This document shows, one piece after another, positions 23,095 to 34,848 of a stretch of 64,000 nt of DNA. A program made the translations under genes and the position numbers. Position 1 is the stretch's first letter. The number at the start of each line of letters is the position of its first letter. The notes beneath the pieces are model-generated. The model was given only the letters and a program-made list of their open reading frames with translations, was not told the DNA's origin and searched no databases. The DNA is from Haemaphysalis longicornis (lineage: Eukaryota; Arthropoda; Arachnida; Ixodida; Ixodidae): the NCBI GenBank assembly GCA_013339765.2, contig CM023448.1, positions 193,666,409-193,730,408 on the forward strand, given 5' to 3'.

Positions 23095-23108
23095 TCCCAT
23101 TCACGTCC

Positions 23109-23925
23109 CCTTTTTACTCTCCCCCGCCCCTTTCTCAATCATATCTTTTCTTCCTTTCTTTCCCTGCACTCCCACTTCTCCTTCCATTACTTCTTGTACT
23201 GCACTATCTTGTTTTCCTCCTCACATTCTCCTCTGCCCTTCCTCTTTTACCCAGCCCTCCCAAGCCTAACTTCCCCCTTCCCTATCTCCCACCTTATCAA
23301 GACCCCTTCCTGCATTTCCTGATGTCCTCCATCTGCCCCCTAGCACTCCTCTCCCTTGTACACTACTCATCTCTTCCTCCTCATTTTTCCTCACCCCCTC
23401 TCATTATCCTTTCTGCTTCCTCCTATCCTACCCCGTCTTTTCCTTTCTTTCCTCCCCATCTATCTCCTCCATTCATTACTGTTTGTCCTTTTCCCTCTGC
23501 CTGAATCCTGCAGAGTGCCCATTTAGGCACCTTCCCGACCCCCATCTTCAGCAGACAGGACATGGGTCGCTTCAAATAAAGTTTTATCTCTATCTCTATC
23601 CCTCCTCACATTACTGCCACCTTTGCCCATTCTTCCTCTGCCTCCTTACTCCCCCTCATATTTACCAATTCCCACTCATCCTCCACTGCACCATTCCCCT
23701 CCCTATCCCCCACCCCTTATGCTCCACTTCCCATTACATTGTTTCTTCTCCCTGCTTTCTCTCTCCCTGTCCAAATCTTCCCTTTCCCTTCTCCATCCAC
23801 TCCTCCTATTCTCCTGTCTCTCTCTTCCCATTTCCATCAACATCATGTTTTCCTTCCCCTTTTTCCTTCTGTCCCTCCCCCTCATATTTTCCTTTCCCCA
23901 TTCACACTCTTGGAGGGATTGTGAA
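23109..23925. repeat. Long pyrimidine-rich tract
   Basis: About 800 bases dominated by C and T on the plus strand, interrupted by a short mixed segment with AATAAAG and (TCTATC)n around 23500-23610. Open frames here are composition artefacts (Pro/Ser/Leu/Phe only). Confidence 0.85.
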
Positions 23926-24467
23926 TGGGAAAAGAAGATGGAGGAATGCGACCATCTAGTAGTCTACTAGTGAACAGGCTCACTAAAACATTCTGGCTGA
24001 CTCGGACCAGAATTTTCATGTTTAGGTAGCCCGAAAAAGACTACCGTCTTTAAAAAAAAAAAAAGAAAGAAAGAAAGTAAGAGCCCTTCTACTGTGTCAT
24101 GAGGGAAGTCCAGCGAAGCTGGTGCTCTGGTGGGATTTGCTATGTTGGGGTGTAGCTATATTGGGGATTTGCAATGTTGAATTATAAGGACAGTGGCGTG
24201 ATCTATACGTCATAGATTAAGGACACACATGATTGGCGGGTAGAGACAAGGACGTTTCAGTATTTCATTATAGCTCCGCTACGCCAATCACGGTGCAGTC
24301 TCTAGTGAGCCACACGGGTGGCTGCCAAAGACGCAGTGGAGAGGAATATAAAGTGGGGCTGTAACTATACTTCCTCCGTGGGTGGCCGTGCTTTATTGCA
24401 CAATACACAATATGGGAATTGCAGCCAGCTTACAAAGACCAAACTTACACCAATTCCTTTTAAACTC

Positions 24468-24699
24468 AATTGATTACGAGGTTTAACGTGCCAATGCTAC
24501 ACAGGCGATGAGGCGTGCCGTAGTGGAGGGCTCCGGATTAATTTTGACCGGGATCTTTAACGTGCGCTGAAATCTCAAACATACGGGTGTTTTTGCTTTT
24601 TCGCCTCCATCAGAAAAGCAGCCGCCGCGGCCGGGAATCAAACCCACGTCCTTGGGCTCAGCAGCACAACGCCATAGCCCCTGAGCCACCACGGTGGGT
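24468..24699 (-). mobile_element. Full-length tRNA-headed tick SINE, minus orientation
   Basis: Read on the minus strand, the head ACCCACCGTGGTGGCTCAGG carries the A box and GGTTTGATTCCCGGCC the B box. The same body and a short tail at the left end follow. It is the same family as 22855-23094, in inverted orientation 1.4 kb away. Confidence 0.9.
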
Positions 24700-25987
24700 C
24701 GGCTTCGGAGTGTTATATCAGACCTTCAAAATAATGGAATACCCTTGGTGTGCACATGAGTTCTTAATGTTGGTAAGCTAACCGCTTTCATGAACTGCTA
24801 TACGGTAGAAGCAATCTCTGCGGATCAGGGTCAATTATGCAAACGGAGTTTCCAATCATTGGTTTGTTCCCGCAAACCCCTTAAACTTAGTCCCCTTAAA
24901 CTCTTCTTCACCACTAAACACAATTGCATTGCATTTTTTAGGGCTGTATAAACCATCTTATATGAAAATATGGAGGCCCTAGGACCTTGCTTTATTTTTA
25001 GTGAATTTTTTCCTTACGCTGAAAATTGGTGGTCTACGCCCAGTCTGTCGCCGGCGACGATCCGCAGCATCCTAGCCATAGACAGCTTGCCTTTAAAAAC
25101 ATCGGTAGCTTGATCCAGGTGCCGCTATGTTCATGCAGCTAGTACACCAAGAATTGGAATGGCCCTCGTGTTGCAGGCACCTCTTCAGGAAAGAGGGAGA
25201 GGCATTTTGTGCTGCGTGAAAAGAATTGTCAGCGGTGCATAGTGGACCAATTTCCTCAGACTCGTTCCGTCTCTACTTTTTCAGCACCTTCTTTGGTCCC
25301 GAAGTATGCACATGCCACTGCAATTTCTGCCCACCGTGGTTTTGTGACGTTCTTTTTTGAAAAGCAGTACTTACTTTCTGGGGCACTAAAGTCTCTGGAG
25401 TTATTCTAGAAATTGTAGAACAGTCTTTCTCTTTTTTTAAATTATTTTCTAAGCAAAAACTTTGAAATTTTCATTCAGCGTGTCTTTTTACACGTTGAAA
25501 ACAAACATAGCATCAGTTTGTCTATGTAGCATAAGATTGAAGTTGTGTAATACGTTGTCGCATCATTCTGCCAAAATTTTTATTTGTTGTGCTCTATATT
25601 TATAAGAACCAAAAAGTGCAACCATACTATAGCTGTAATTTTTGCTTTCTCATTGCAAAAATTAGGCTCATATGAAATTTTGTTATGAAGTGGTAATATT
25701 TCAGTCAAATAAAGTACGAAATATTCTCTACTTGTGTCAGTAAGTGTTGTATTTAAATAGCCTTATTGCCCTATTTATTCCCCTCTCGATGCCTGTTTTG
25801 CGCATCAGTGTTAGGCAGCCTGTTTCGACCACTCTGAGCTCTAGTTCACCTTAGCCAAGCACACAGTGCTTCCGTTGAGTCTTGCTTGTAGTGCATTGTG
25901 CAGTGTCAGTCGTAGCCTTCGCTGTTAGCTTTGTTTACGCCGCCTAAGTTGCCTTGGCTAACAGTGAAACCAATCTGTGTTTTGCAG

Positions 25988-26292
25988 CCTTCCGGACGTT
26001 TCTGGGCATGACACATGAACATCCAGGCGCCCCACCATACCTGATGGAGCTACTAGCCGAGCTTGAACAGATTCAACAGTGGTTTGAGACTCAGCGTCTG
26101 TTGGCCTTTTACTCGAGTTCCCTCTTGATAGTGTACGAGTCTCAGCCTGACAGATCGAGCAGCCGAGCAGATCACTGCATTGCGAAAATGATTGATTTTG
26201 CCCATGTCTTTCCAACGCCCGAGCGTGACGAAAACTACCTGTTTGGGATTTGTAACCTTATTCGAGCTCTGCAAGAGATTGCAGAACTGTGA
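25988..26292 (+). CDS. IPMK: IPMK exon 5, C-terminal catalytic exon
   Basis: Acceptor TTTTGCAG|CC; terminates at TGA 26290-26292. It carries the SSSLL segment in FYSSSLLIVYE, the metal-binding IDFAH in MIDFAHVFPTPERDENY, and the terminal helix LFGICNLIRALQEI. All are diagnostic of the inositol polyphosphate kinase family (Pfam IPK). Confidence 0.95.
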
Positions 26293-28440
26293 TGGCACAG
26301 CACCAAGACTAAGTCTGTGTGAAAACCATGTTGCTTTCAGCCAGCTGTGGGTCTTAGTCATTAAAATAAGGCCTATTTTGATATGCAAGATCAATTGACT
26401 GTGATCAAAGTTGGCCATTTATAATGGACATGCCAAAGTGCAGAGCTTATAAACAACTAAGTATTGTGATAAGATGTATTCTTTTGGGCAGCTCTATTTC
26501 ACGTTTGTGGGTTTGGGTAACTGCCGCAGCGCGCGTTTGAAGCGTTTATATATCTTTACTGAAAAACAGTAGCTACTGCGGAGCCAGGCTCGGCAAGAAC
26601 GTTAAAAAGGAACTGCAGTTAGCCCCACTTGCAGTGAGCCTGATTGTTACTGTGCATGTTTGGTATGACTGACTTTCGCGATAAGTGGACTGCATTTACC
26701 GCAACGCATAACTGTGAGGTTGTGCTTTCATAATAATCAAGTGTTCATTATAGGCACACGTATATTATAAACAAGCTTCGTCATATGCTGCTTCTGTCAA
26801 CATTTTCAGTGCAGCTTGTCGTCTGGACGGTATCGGAGCTAAAATATTTCCACGTTGTTGGGAGCAAATGAAAAGCGCGGCACACTCCAACTAAATAAGC
26901 TAGTTAATTTAATGTGGTCTGTTGCACAATTATGCAAAAATGTGTCCACCTTTAGCTGGTGTTTTTTTAACTGTGTTCTTGTTTTTAAAGTTTAATTCCT
27001 CTTTTCTTTTAATTACGGTATCATGCTGCATATATTCTTCAGCTCATGATGCATTATTACCAGATGAGACAATACCAAATAATTATTACTTTTTACTATA
27101 TTTTGGAGTTTTTGAGAGTGTCTTTTGAAGTTTGTATTGTGCACTGAGTTCTTTTTGCTTTAAGCGTTCAGTTCTTAATTCTCAAGATTCTGAGTTTTAT
27201 TCATTTGATGACCAACTTCAGTGGCGTTCTTCAGTGCACCCCCGAGCAGCAAAATGCATTGCTGGACTTTTAGCGCAGCTGAGCAATGCGTCGTGTTTTA
27301 CGATTTTTAAAAATAAATCAGTGTTGTGGTATTTGTGTCCTTGAGTGCAGCATGGGGAATCGTAAATGCCTTTTCTTTTTCTTTTTCACGTTCACACTAG
27401 ATATTATTCAATGGCTTCAATGCACAATGTTAAAGGATGAACCAATCTAAGACATACATACGCTCAAGTGGCACTAGTTCAGCCATCCTCAAGCGAGCCA
27501 GCATATTGCATCATCAAAAATTCAATAAATTACAAAAAACGAATTTGTGTAGTTTTCGGCCATTATTAACAAAATGAACATTGAGTTAGCCTCCACACGA
27601 CATGAACGGTGAACTTTACGACACCTCAGCGTCACATCCGGGGAAAAGGAAACTGCCCTTTTAGGTCCTCCACCCAGTGTTGTATCCACTGCATTTGGCA
27701 CTGTTGCTGCATGCAGTCTATGTGCCTATCAAAAGTCGTAGAACCCTTGCAGATGACATGCTCGCGTGCCCCCGAGTTGAAGCAGTGGATAGTGGGAGAG
27801 CAGCTGTGGCAGTACTGTGCACTAGCTGCTTCCATCCCATGTGCAGATGTTACTGCCATTTCATGACACACACTGTTCTCAAATTTTGCTCATTACAAAT
27901 GTAACCCTTCACAGTTTCCCGGTCACTGAAATCAGTGTGCGTTAAGAATGAGGGTGTGTAAAAATCGAGTAAATGTGGTAGCTCGAGGGACCCCATAGTT
28001 GCATATGGCAACCAGTGACAACTTGGGAACCTAAGGCAACTGAGTCAGCCATCAACAAGGTACCACTCTTTGGTTCCAGGCTGTAAGGGCCCTGCACAAC
28101 ACTAATGGCACGAGCCTTGGGAACTTTCTTACCTAAATAAGTTACCTTCCCAAATTTTTTAGCAATACCATACGCTCTCAATTCTAAGTACATTCCCCCA
28201 CTTTATTTCAAAAAGTTGAAACACGAGGTGGACGTGCTGCGAATCTAAGCATCGCCCTTCCACACTTAAAAGCATCACAGTTTTGGAAAAAAAAGAGGGC
28301 ACGTAGAATTAAGACAGAATGCAGTGCTAAAAAATCTGGGAAAGCCCTTTTTTCAAACTAGTTTGTAAAGTTTTGCACCTGGTTTTAAATTATATGTCCA
28401 TTATAAGTTTTGTTTGACAACTGGGATAAAAGTGCCAAGT
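26293..28440. other. IPMK 3' UTR and intergenic sequence
   Basis: Probable IPMK 3' UTR with AATAAA-like signals near 27311 and 27522. A minus-strand open stretch at 27632-28193 (with KFGKVTYLGKKVPKARAISV) looks like decayed coding DNA of unknown origin. Nothing else is recognised. Confidence 0.4.
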
Positions 28441-29697
28441 TTAACACCTTCTTCTGAAAATATTAATTTTTGTTAATGCAGTCTCCATTAAAAGCTGCGC
28501 ACTTGATTCACCCATCACAAAAATGAGAATTGTTATGTGTAGTGAAATGTGCACTATAACAGCGGTGATGGCATCTTCACTGGGTGACAATTTTCTCCTG
28601 CTGAGCCCCATTTTCAAATTTGCAAAGAAGAATAAATCAGATGGGACCAAACCCGGGAAATATAGGAAGCAAGGAGCCAGTTGAAAGCCAAATTCATGCA
28701 ACTTTTTTTTGCGCAGTTGCTTTGTGGGATGGCGCGAGTTGTTTTGGCGGAATTTTCTTGTGTGCCAGTCTGGGCTTTTTTTTTTTCTTTTAAGCTCTTC
28801 CTCTTCGTTCAGATGGTCCAGTAACATTGCATAATGCATCACTATTATTGTTTTGCCGATCTGCAAATTGCTGCAAATTTCCATTGTGCAACACTGCATC
28901 ATGCATCACTATTATTGCTTTGCCATTCTGCAAATAGTCAATGAGGATTATTGCTTGGCTACGTCTCCCCCTTAAATAAATAAATAATAAAAAAAGCAGT
29001 GGCCATCGCCTTCCCAGCTGTGAAAATGGTCTTTGCTTTCATTGGAGTGCCTTCACCTGGTGCTAGCCACTGCTTTGGCTGCTGCTTCATATCGAGGATG
29101 TAGTAGTGAATCCATGTTTCAGTAGCACTCCCGCATCAATGCAAAATGTCCTACGGATTACTGCTAAGCATTGGCAAGCATTGCGCGGAATTGTCTTTTC
29201 ATGCGCGCTTTTGTTCCACTGTAAACAATCGCGGCACCCACTGCACACGCGACTTTTTCAGCTGCAATTCTTTGTGAAAGATTTTGTGCCCTCTTTCGGT
29301 TGAGATGCCTAGGGTATCCGCAGTTTCGCGCACTGTTATTCATCTGGCCTGCGTGTCTCTTAAATTTCTACCACGATGTCTTGAGTGGTTACCTCAAAAT
29401 GACATCTTATTTGTGCTTCATCAGGAGTTGATGTCTGGCCACATCTGAATTCATCCATGCAAAAATAAAATCCTCAGCGCTGGTGCACAGTCCTCATAAA
29501 CTTCATCTAATTCGGCTTTAATCACAGCAGCTTCTTCAAAAATGTTTTAGCATTGCACAGAATGCATCTCTTTCCATTTTCGTGTCAGTCTAAAATAATG
29601 CTACGTTTATCGATAATACATTGCCAGCCACAGTATCATTACAAATATAGTGGTGCTATCTCATAGAAATTTACCAGACTTATCAGACAACCCTTGT
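28441..29697 (-). pseudogene. Dead mariner transposase
   Basis: The minus strand encodes recognisable mariner segments in order: an N-terminal part from ATG 29458 (TVRETADTLGIS-like and VPRLFTVEQK), then ETWIHYYILDMKQQPKQW followed by APGEGTPMKAKTIFTAGK, the region holding the first catalytic Asp. The C-terminal LHEFGFQLAPCFLYFPGL then VPSDLFFFANLK corresponds to the second and third catalytic Asp region. Frames shift and stops interrupt it throughout, so it is inactive. A possible terminal repeat CAAGGGTTGTCTGATAAG is read inward from 29696. An internal segment near 28830-28936 is duplicated. Confidence 0.88.
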
Positions 29698-31040
29698 AAA
29701 ACTAGGGTTGCATGTATTTTTGTTAAAACGGAAATAAAAAAACCTAAAAACATCTGCCAGTAAAATGTCAGCTGATTCAGATTTATTTGAAGAACACCGA
29801 TTTTTCTTTTAATTACAGAGGCAAAGAAAAAAAAAAGTGAGAAAGCATGTAAGTCAGCACTACCTGAACGACTTTTAGAATACATGGAGGTGTTTAGTAC
29901 TGTGATAAATTCTGCCAACCAAGCAGGCCTGTGCACACAAAAAAAAATTGCATTTGGTTTGCTTGAATTGGCAATCGGAGTGCTGCCGCTGCATTTGTAT
30001 TCAAAGTTGATGCAGTTGCAATTGTACTGGTGCTGTTCCTGAAGTTGGGCGGATCTGGAATCAATTTCAGTGGTGTGATCTCGCTGTTATCAATGAAGCC
30101 AGTTACATAAGAGTCTCGCTGTGCTTTCACTGTTTGAGGGTTTGTGTCCACACAGTCCCCAGCTGTCAACAGTCTTGGTGGCAGGATCAGGAGTTGGTTT
30201 CTTCTATAATACAAGTGGTCAATCAAAATCCCGTTACTGTCATCAACACCAAACTTGCTAACCAAGTGACTGTCACGCCTGCGTTGAAAACATCGCCATG
30301 TGGTTAAACGAATGTGCTTGAGCTAATGTTTATGCAGGTTCATATTATAAACGTTCCACACCATTGAAATTGGCTTCAGCATTTGTGATGCCTATTTTTG
30401 TATGTGCATTACTTGTCTCTGTAATGTTTCTTATTCCCAATACAACAAAATGAAACACTGATTTTTGGATAAGTTGGCAATCAGTGAAAATAAACTCGAA
30501 CAAATGCCAAATTCTTGGCAAAGAATAAGTGCTGAGAAACATGCGCTGGGTTTTACAAAAAGTATATATAAACCAAAAACACCGATCCCTTTTTGCATAA
30601 CTCAAGTCATGTGGCTTGCAAGTGCAAACCAAAAAAAGTAAAAAAAAACTAAACCTTGCAAACTCAACTTGTGCTTGCCTGTCCGCAACAGCAAACTAAT
30701 GGAGGTGCTATTCAATGCCATTAATTGCCACCCAGAGTGGTTGCACCTCAGTGCTACAAATGACAAATAAAAAGGACAAGTTTTCTTTAAAAATCTCCTT
30801 TCCCAGTGTGGAAATATTGCATGAAACTCTGCTCTAGAACAAAGAAAACAAGTGCACTGAAAATCTCAAAACAATAAAGCCATTCTGGTAAACACTAGCA
30901 AAAAGCTTTGAGGCAGTGCTGCCTGATATCCTGAAAAGTTTTCACGCTCACAATGCAATCAGGTTTCCAGCGCTCCTGGACTGAGCTACTTTACTGCCTT
31001 TACTGAAACTGAATAATCTCGTTTTGAATCTGTATATCTG
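29698..31040. other. Intergenic, nothing recognised
   Basis: AT-rich sequence with short open stretches on the minus strand only; no feature is supported. Confidence 0.4.
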
Positions 31041-31044
31041 TATG

Positions 31045-31409
31045 TGGGACTTATTCCCACATTTGACACTGCTTTCTCCATTGCCTTGTCCTGTCATTCA
31101 CGTTGCTCATCTTTCGCCACTGTGCCCCACCACAGCTATGCCCAACCACGTCTTGAGAACGAATGGTGCTGACCCTTCAGGATGAAATAAAAACAAGCTC
31201 AGATAAGCGAGACTCTTAATGTAATAACAGAGTGCATTTAGCTCCTGCTAGGCATTATTGGAAGATTTAATTTTGATGGGTGTGATGCTGGGCAGAATCG
31301 GTGTACTCGTCCATCTCCCCCACCGCTCTTGATGAACCCAGAAATTTGGGGGAGGAGGGTAGCGGGAGGTTTTAATTTAAGTTTCTCGTTATCCAAGACT
31401 GTTTATTAA
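31045..31409 (+). repeat. Dispersed repeat copy 1, left part
   Basis: Aligns by eye to 52768-53073: shared segments include TGCCCCACCACA, CCTTCAGGATG-AATAAAAACAAGCTCAGATAAG and a GCGGGAGGT block. The copy is split by the TTAA element at 31410. Confidence 0.85.
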
Positions 31410-32962
31410 AGGGACACCGAAGTGATTTGCAGATGTTCCGGGATCACTAGTGCAAATTGTAGTCTGAATTCTCTAGGCCATGTTTCGACCCCTCGCGCTG
31501 CATTTACGAGACTTTATTCAGTAGAAAAACCAATCCGAAAATGCTGTCCTCCTCGCTGCATCCTCCTTGCCCATTTCCCATGACATTTCATACGACGTCA
31601 AAACGAGATGGCTTGGCTTGACTGTGCTACTGCACGGTTCGCCAACCATCCGACAGTCGGCCGAGTGTTTAGTAGGCCAACCGTCGGTAGGTCGTCGCAA
31701 TTCGTTCACTCAGTTTAAACTAAGCCACGACACGTTTGTGCGTAGAAGAATGTGCCTTTAGTTAGTTTGTAGACTGTATCAAGCTGCAAGCACACATGTG
31801 ATGCTTCGCTTACTGAGCAGAAAAATCTAAGGCCAATGGAAGGCAGGAGAAGGGTCAGAGAAGTTAACATAGGCACTAAGCAATTAAAATCAACCCGAAT
31901 TTTTATCGTACAACGTAAAACCAAATTTGTGGGGAGTACTTTTAGCGTTGTGTGAACTAGTACATCAGTCAGCAGCACGACCACACATCTGTGAACACTT
32001 TTCTGCCTAAGGGATGCAGTCGCTAAAGATGCGATATTTGTGGAAATTTGGGGTACGCTTAAAGCACGAGCACTATTCAAGAAACAGTCATCTATAAGCT
32101 ACTTGGAATGCTAAAACTAAATAAAAATGTAAACAGGCAATACATAATATATACATTATATTTCTGACCCTGCCAGCATTGGCTTATGGCCGAGTGGTTT
32201 GGTCGCAAGTTCGAGTCCCCGATTGCGTTTTTTTTTTTTTTAAGTAGATTTATTTGTTTTTGAGCAATGTTTTCTATGCTGAAGTCACTATTTTTGCGCT
32301 AACGTTCATTGCTCCACAAGCGAGTTCGCAGAAAGCGTGCAGACTGACAATGACGCGCTGGTGAGTTCTCGTTGGCGTGATGTTGCCATAAGCACTGACT
32401 GCTTGCGGGCACCGTCCCGAATCAGCCGACGTTTGGCCTGGTGCGAACACGCCTCTTACGATACAGGTATGAGCCAGGCAAGCTCCAAAGGTGGGGGATA
32501 AGCGCATCACATTTGAGCGTCTTCGTTGACGTGGAGGGCGTTCATCCACTGCGTATGCCTCGGCTAGTGACCGTTACGATTTCAAGCCTTGCTGATAGGC
32601 TTATCTGACGCATTTTGCAGCCGACAGCATGGCAGAAGCGCGGTATGCCGATTACCCAGATATCGAGCATGGCCAGCCAACGATAACGTCGGACGCTAAG
32701 CATGTTGTTTCACGGAACCAAAACTGGTTTGGTTTGAATTCTAACCTTGGACATCGTCCAATCACGTAGCACCTTGTATGAACATCACTACTTTAGTTGG
32801 TGCGGCCGCCGCAGACCGCATGTGGTAGTTTTCCTTCTTTCGGGCTTTATAAAATAAATACCGCCTTATCGACCAGATAAACGATGAAAAGTGTGTTTAT
32901 TCGAGCCAGTCTACGCAGTGCAAGCAAAAACAGGAGCTTGACAAATTCATTTCAGTGTCCCT
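31410..32962. mobile_element. TTAA-specific DNA transposon, non-autonomous, 1553 bp
   Basis: Bordered by TTAA at 31406-31409 and 32963-32966. The ends are inverted: AGGGACACCGAAGTGATTTG on the left and AGGGACACTGAAATGAATTT read inward on the right. TTAA duplications are typical of piggyBac and Kolobok families; the AGGGACAC terminus does not by itself settle which. No transposase frame is present. The interruption is clean with respect to the repeat it sits in, whose other copy keeps a single TTAA (see 53078). Confidence 0.92.
32175..32242 (+). repeat. tRNA-like patch inside the TTAA element
   Basis: TGGCTTATGGCCGAGTGGTT resembles an A-box region and AAGTTCGAGTCCCC a B box, followed by a T run. 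It lacks a full cloverleaf and could be a tRNA relic or SINE head. Confidence 0.35.
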
Positions 32963-32966
32963 TTAA

Positions 32967-33310
32967 GAGCATTTGTGGAGCTCGAAAATGTTCAAAAAAG
33001 CATGGCTTATGTGAAGCCCCTTCAATATTACTGTGGGTGGCACCATTGCCTCCTGCATTTGTGGCACTAACCTTGTACAATTCCGAACAGTGGAGTCGTA
33101 CAAAAGAGTTTTCTCAAGGTCATTTTTTTTAAACGTAAAAAGACTAACAATCAGCGTGCACGTGAGCAGAACAGTGGCAAGTTAGTTGGAACAAGTTAAC
33201 ACAAGTGATGCCCTGCTCCCTTGAAAATGCCGTGATAGGACCTTGAAAGTCCTTAATATCCTTGAACTGTATTTTGTCTGAATCTTGTACGAACCCTGCA
33301 CCATACGAAC
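32967..33310 (+). repeat. Dispersed repeat copy 1, right part
   Basis: Continuation of the repeat after the TTAA element, aligning to about 53081-53370 (GGAGCTCGA near the start, CTTGAAAGTCCTTAATATCC and TGTACGAACCCTG near the end). Confidence 0.85.
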
Positions 33311-34848
33311 TTGCCCATCTGTTATTGCTTCTGGGTTTTGTAAGTAGTTCTACCCTACCCTGCCCTCTCAAACTGAACATGCTTGACTGCCAAACAGCCA
33401 TTTTTCCCCCTAAAAAAAAAAAGGCATCCCATACAGCGTACTGCAACACTAGATGAGTGCACTTGGGGTCAACTTTTTATGGATTGTGAAAGCCAACAAG
33501 TTTAAACAAGTTTAGTCTTACGTCTGATAATACTAATTGCGTTATTCACACAGTTCATGACTGATATGGCATGTTTTGGAGGTGACAAATGCATGTATTA
33601 ATTTAGACAGTAATTGAAACAACTGTCCCTCTCCGTTTCTGAACTTCAAGTACTTCATAAATCTTCAAAGTTTCCAAATAGTGCCACTCAACACAAAGCC
33701 AAATTTATGATCTCATTATTAACACAGGAGCTGTTATAGGTCGAGCCTTTTGATAACTGCTGAAGGTCTTGTGACATGCAGGAGTAGGAGGAGGTTCCCA
33801 GATTCACCGATAGAGGGTGCAGTGGTCTTGCACGGGCTAAGGCACGGGCCGCATGGGCAGGTTCCTCTCCCTCCCGCGAGGGGAGGGAGCCTTCCGTCGC
33901 TGACATCCAGCTGCTTATTCCTTTGCACGAACTGTAGAATTTGCGCGGCGATGGTGCTGCCGTTCTCGGGCGAGCAGCGCCCGTCGATGTTCGAGCCAAC
34001 ACGAGAGAACCACAGCTCCACTGTTTCAGCATATTTCACACTGGGTGGAACTGCGTTTAGTTTTTTGCTTCGATAGCTACCGATATAGGACAACTTGAAT
34101 ACAAATGCGCGTCGCGAGTCGTGAATGTGTTGCAGGTGTCATTGCTACCCAATACGCTTGCCCGCATTAGAATTTGTGACATCGCGAATGGTGAAACAGG
34201 GTTGGCGGAGCTTGTGCAACCATTAAACACCGAGGTGGGGAAATGTGTAAAACAAATGTATGCTGTGCTGCTTCCTGAGCACATTTTTCCAAGGACGCAA
34301 ATCTCAGCTAGCAAACATTATAAAATAGGATGCCTCAGCCCAGCTTTGTTCCAGTTTCAATTTCGTTGAAAAAAGTTTTGCCTCGTGTACAAGTATAGTC
34401 AAAAGATGCATGCATGCGAGTGAATGCGACAGCCTACCGTACTTACTTACCACTAGTGCATATACAGGGTGTGCCAGCTATCATGCACCAAGATTTAAAA
34501 AAAACGAGCACTGGCGTTACTCGAAGAAAACCTAGTGCATAATGTTTCCAGTACAGTGGAGTTGCGGCCAGTAATTTTTTCGTTGCACTGATCCTAGAAA
34601 CCACAAAGCATTTCAACCAGTTCACTTCAGTTGACCTAGCTGAAATACACTTTAGTATATCATCTCATGATTAATTTATTAGACATTATTGTGACGCGAA
34701 CTGTGCACCGTTAGTGAAGTTTTCAGAGTTTCATGTTCATGAAAGCCCAAAACGTGAAGGTGAGGTGAAGAAAAAGCAGTTTTAGAACACTAGCATCCTC
34801 CACACATTAAAGTCAGCACACACCTACATCACTCAAATATTACACATA
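33311..34848. other. Intergenic, unrecognised
   Basis: A minus-strand open stretch at 33734-34093 (with ELWFSRVGSNIDGRCSPENG) may be real exon or decayed coding sequence, but no family was recognised. A sequence starting CAGGGTGTGCCAGCTATC near 34465 resembles the terminus of a DNA transposon; its partner end was not found. Confidence 0.35.

Larger units (their letters stand above)
20065..25987. other. IPMK intron 4
   Basis: 5.9-kb intron holding a degenerate minus-strand ORF region (21400-22076), an inverted repeat (22760-22833), two full-length SINEs in opposite orientations and an 800-base pyrimidine tract. Confidence 0.7.
14346..26292 (+). other. IPMK: Gene locus: inositol polyphosphate multikinase
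   Basis: Five plus-strand exons (14346-14436, 17315-17500, 17985-18160, 19983-20064, 25988-26292) join in phase to a protein of about 279 residues, the size of compact invertebrate IPMKs. The enzyme uses ATP to phosphorylate inositol phosphates (IP3 to IP4 and IP5) and PIP2, mainly in nucleus and cytosol. Family motifs lie in order: PSVMDIKIG (residues 109-117), SSSLL (221-225) and IDFAH (247-251). The 3' UTR probably extends to an AATAAA near 27311 or 27522. The border at the end of exon 2 is the only uncertain junction. Confidence 0.93.

Noticed and set aside
23061..23970. Pro/Ser/Leu-rich open frames in the pyrimidine tract
   Set aside because: Any frame through C/T-only sequence lacks stop codons; the composition alone explains them.
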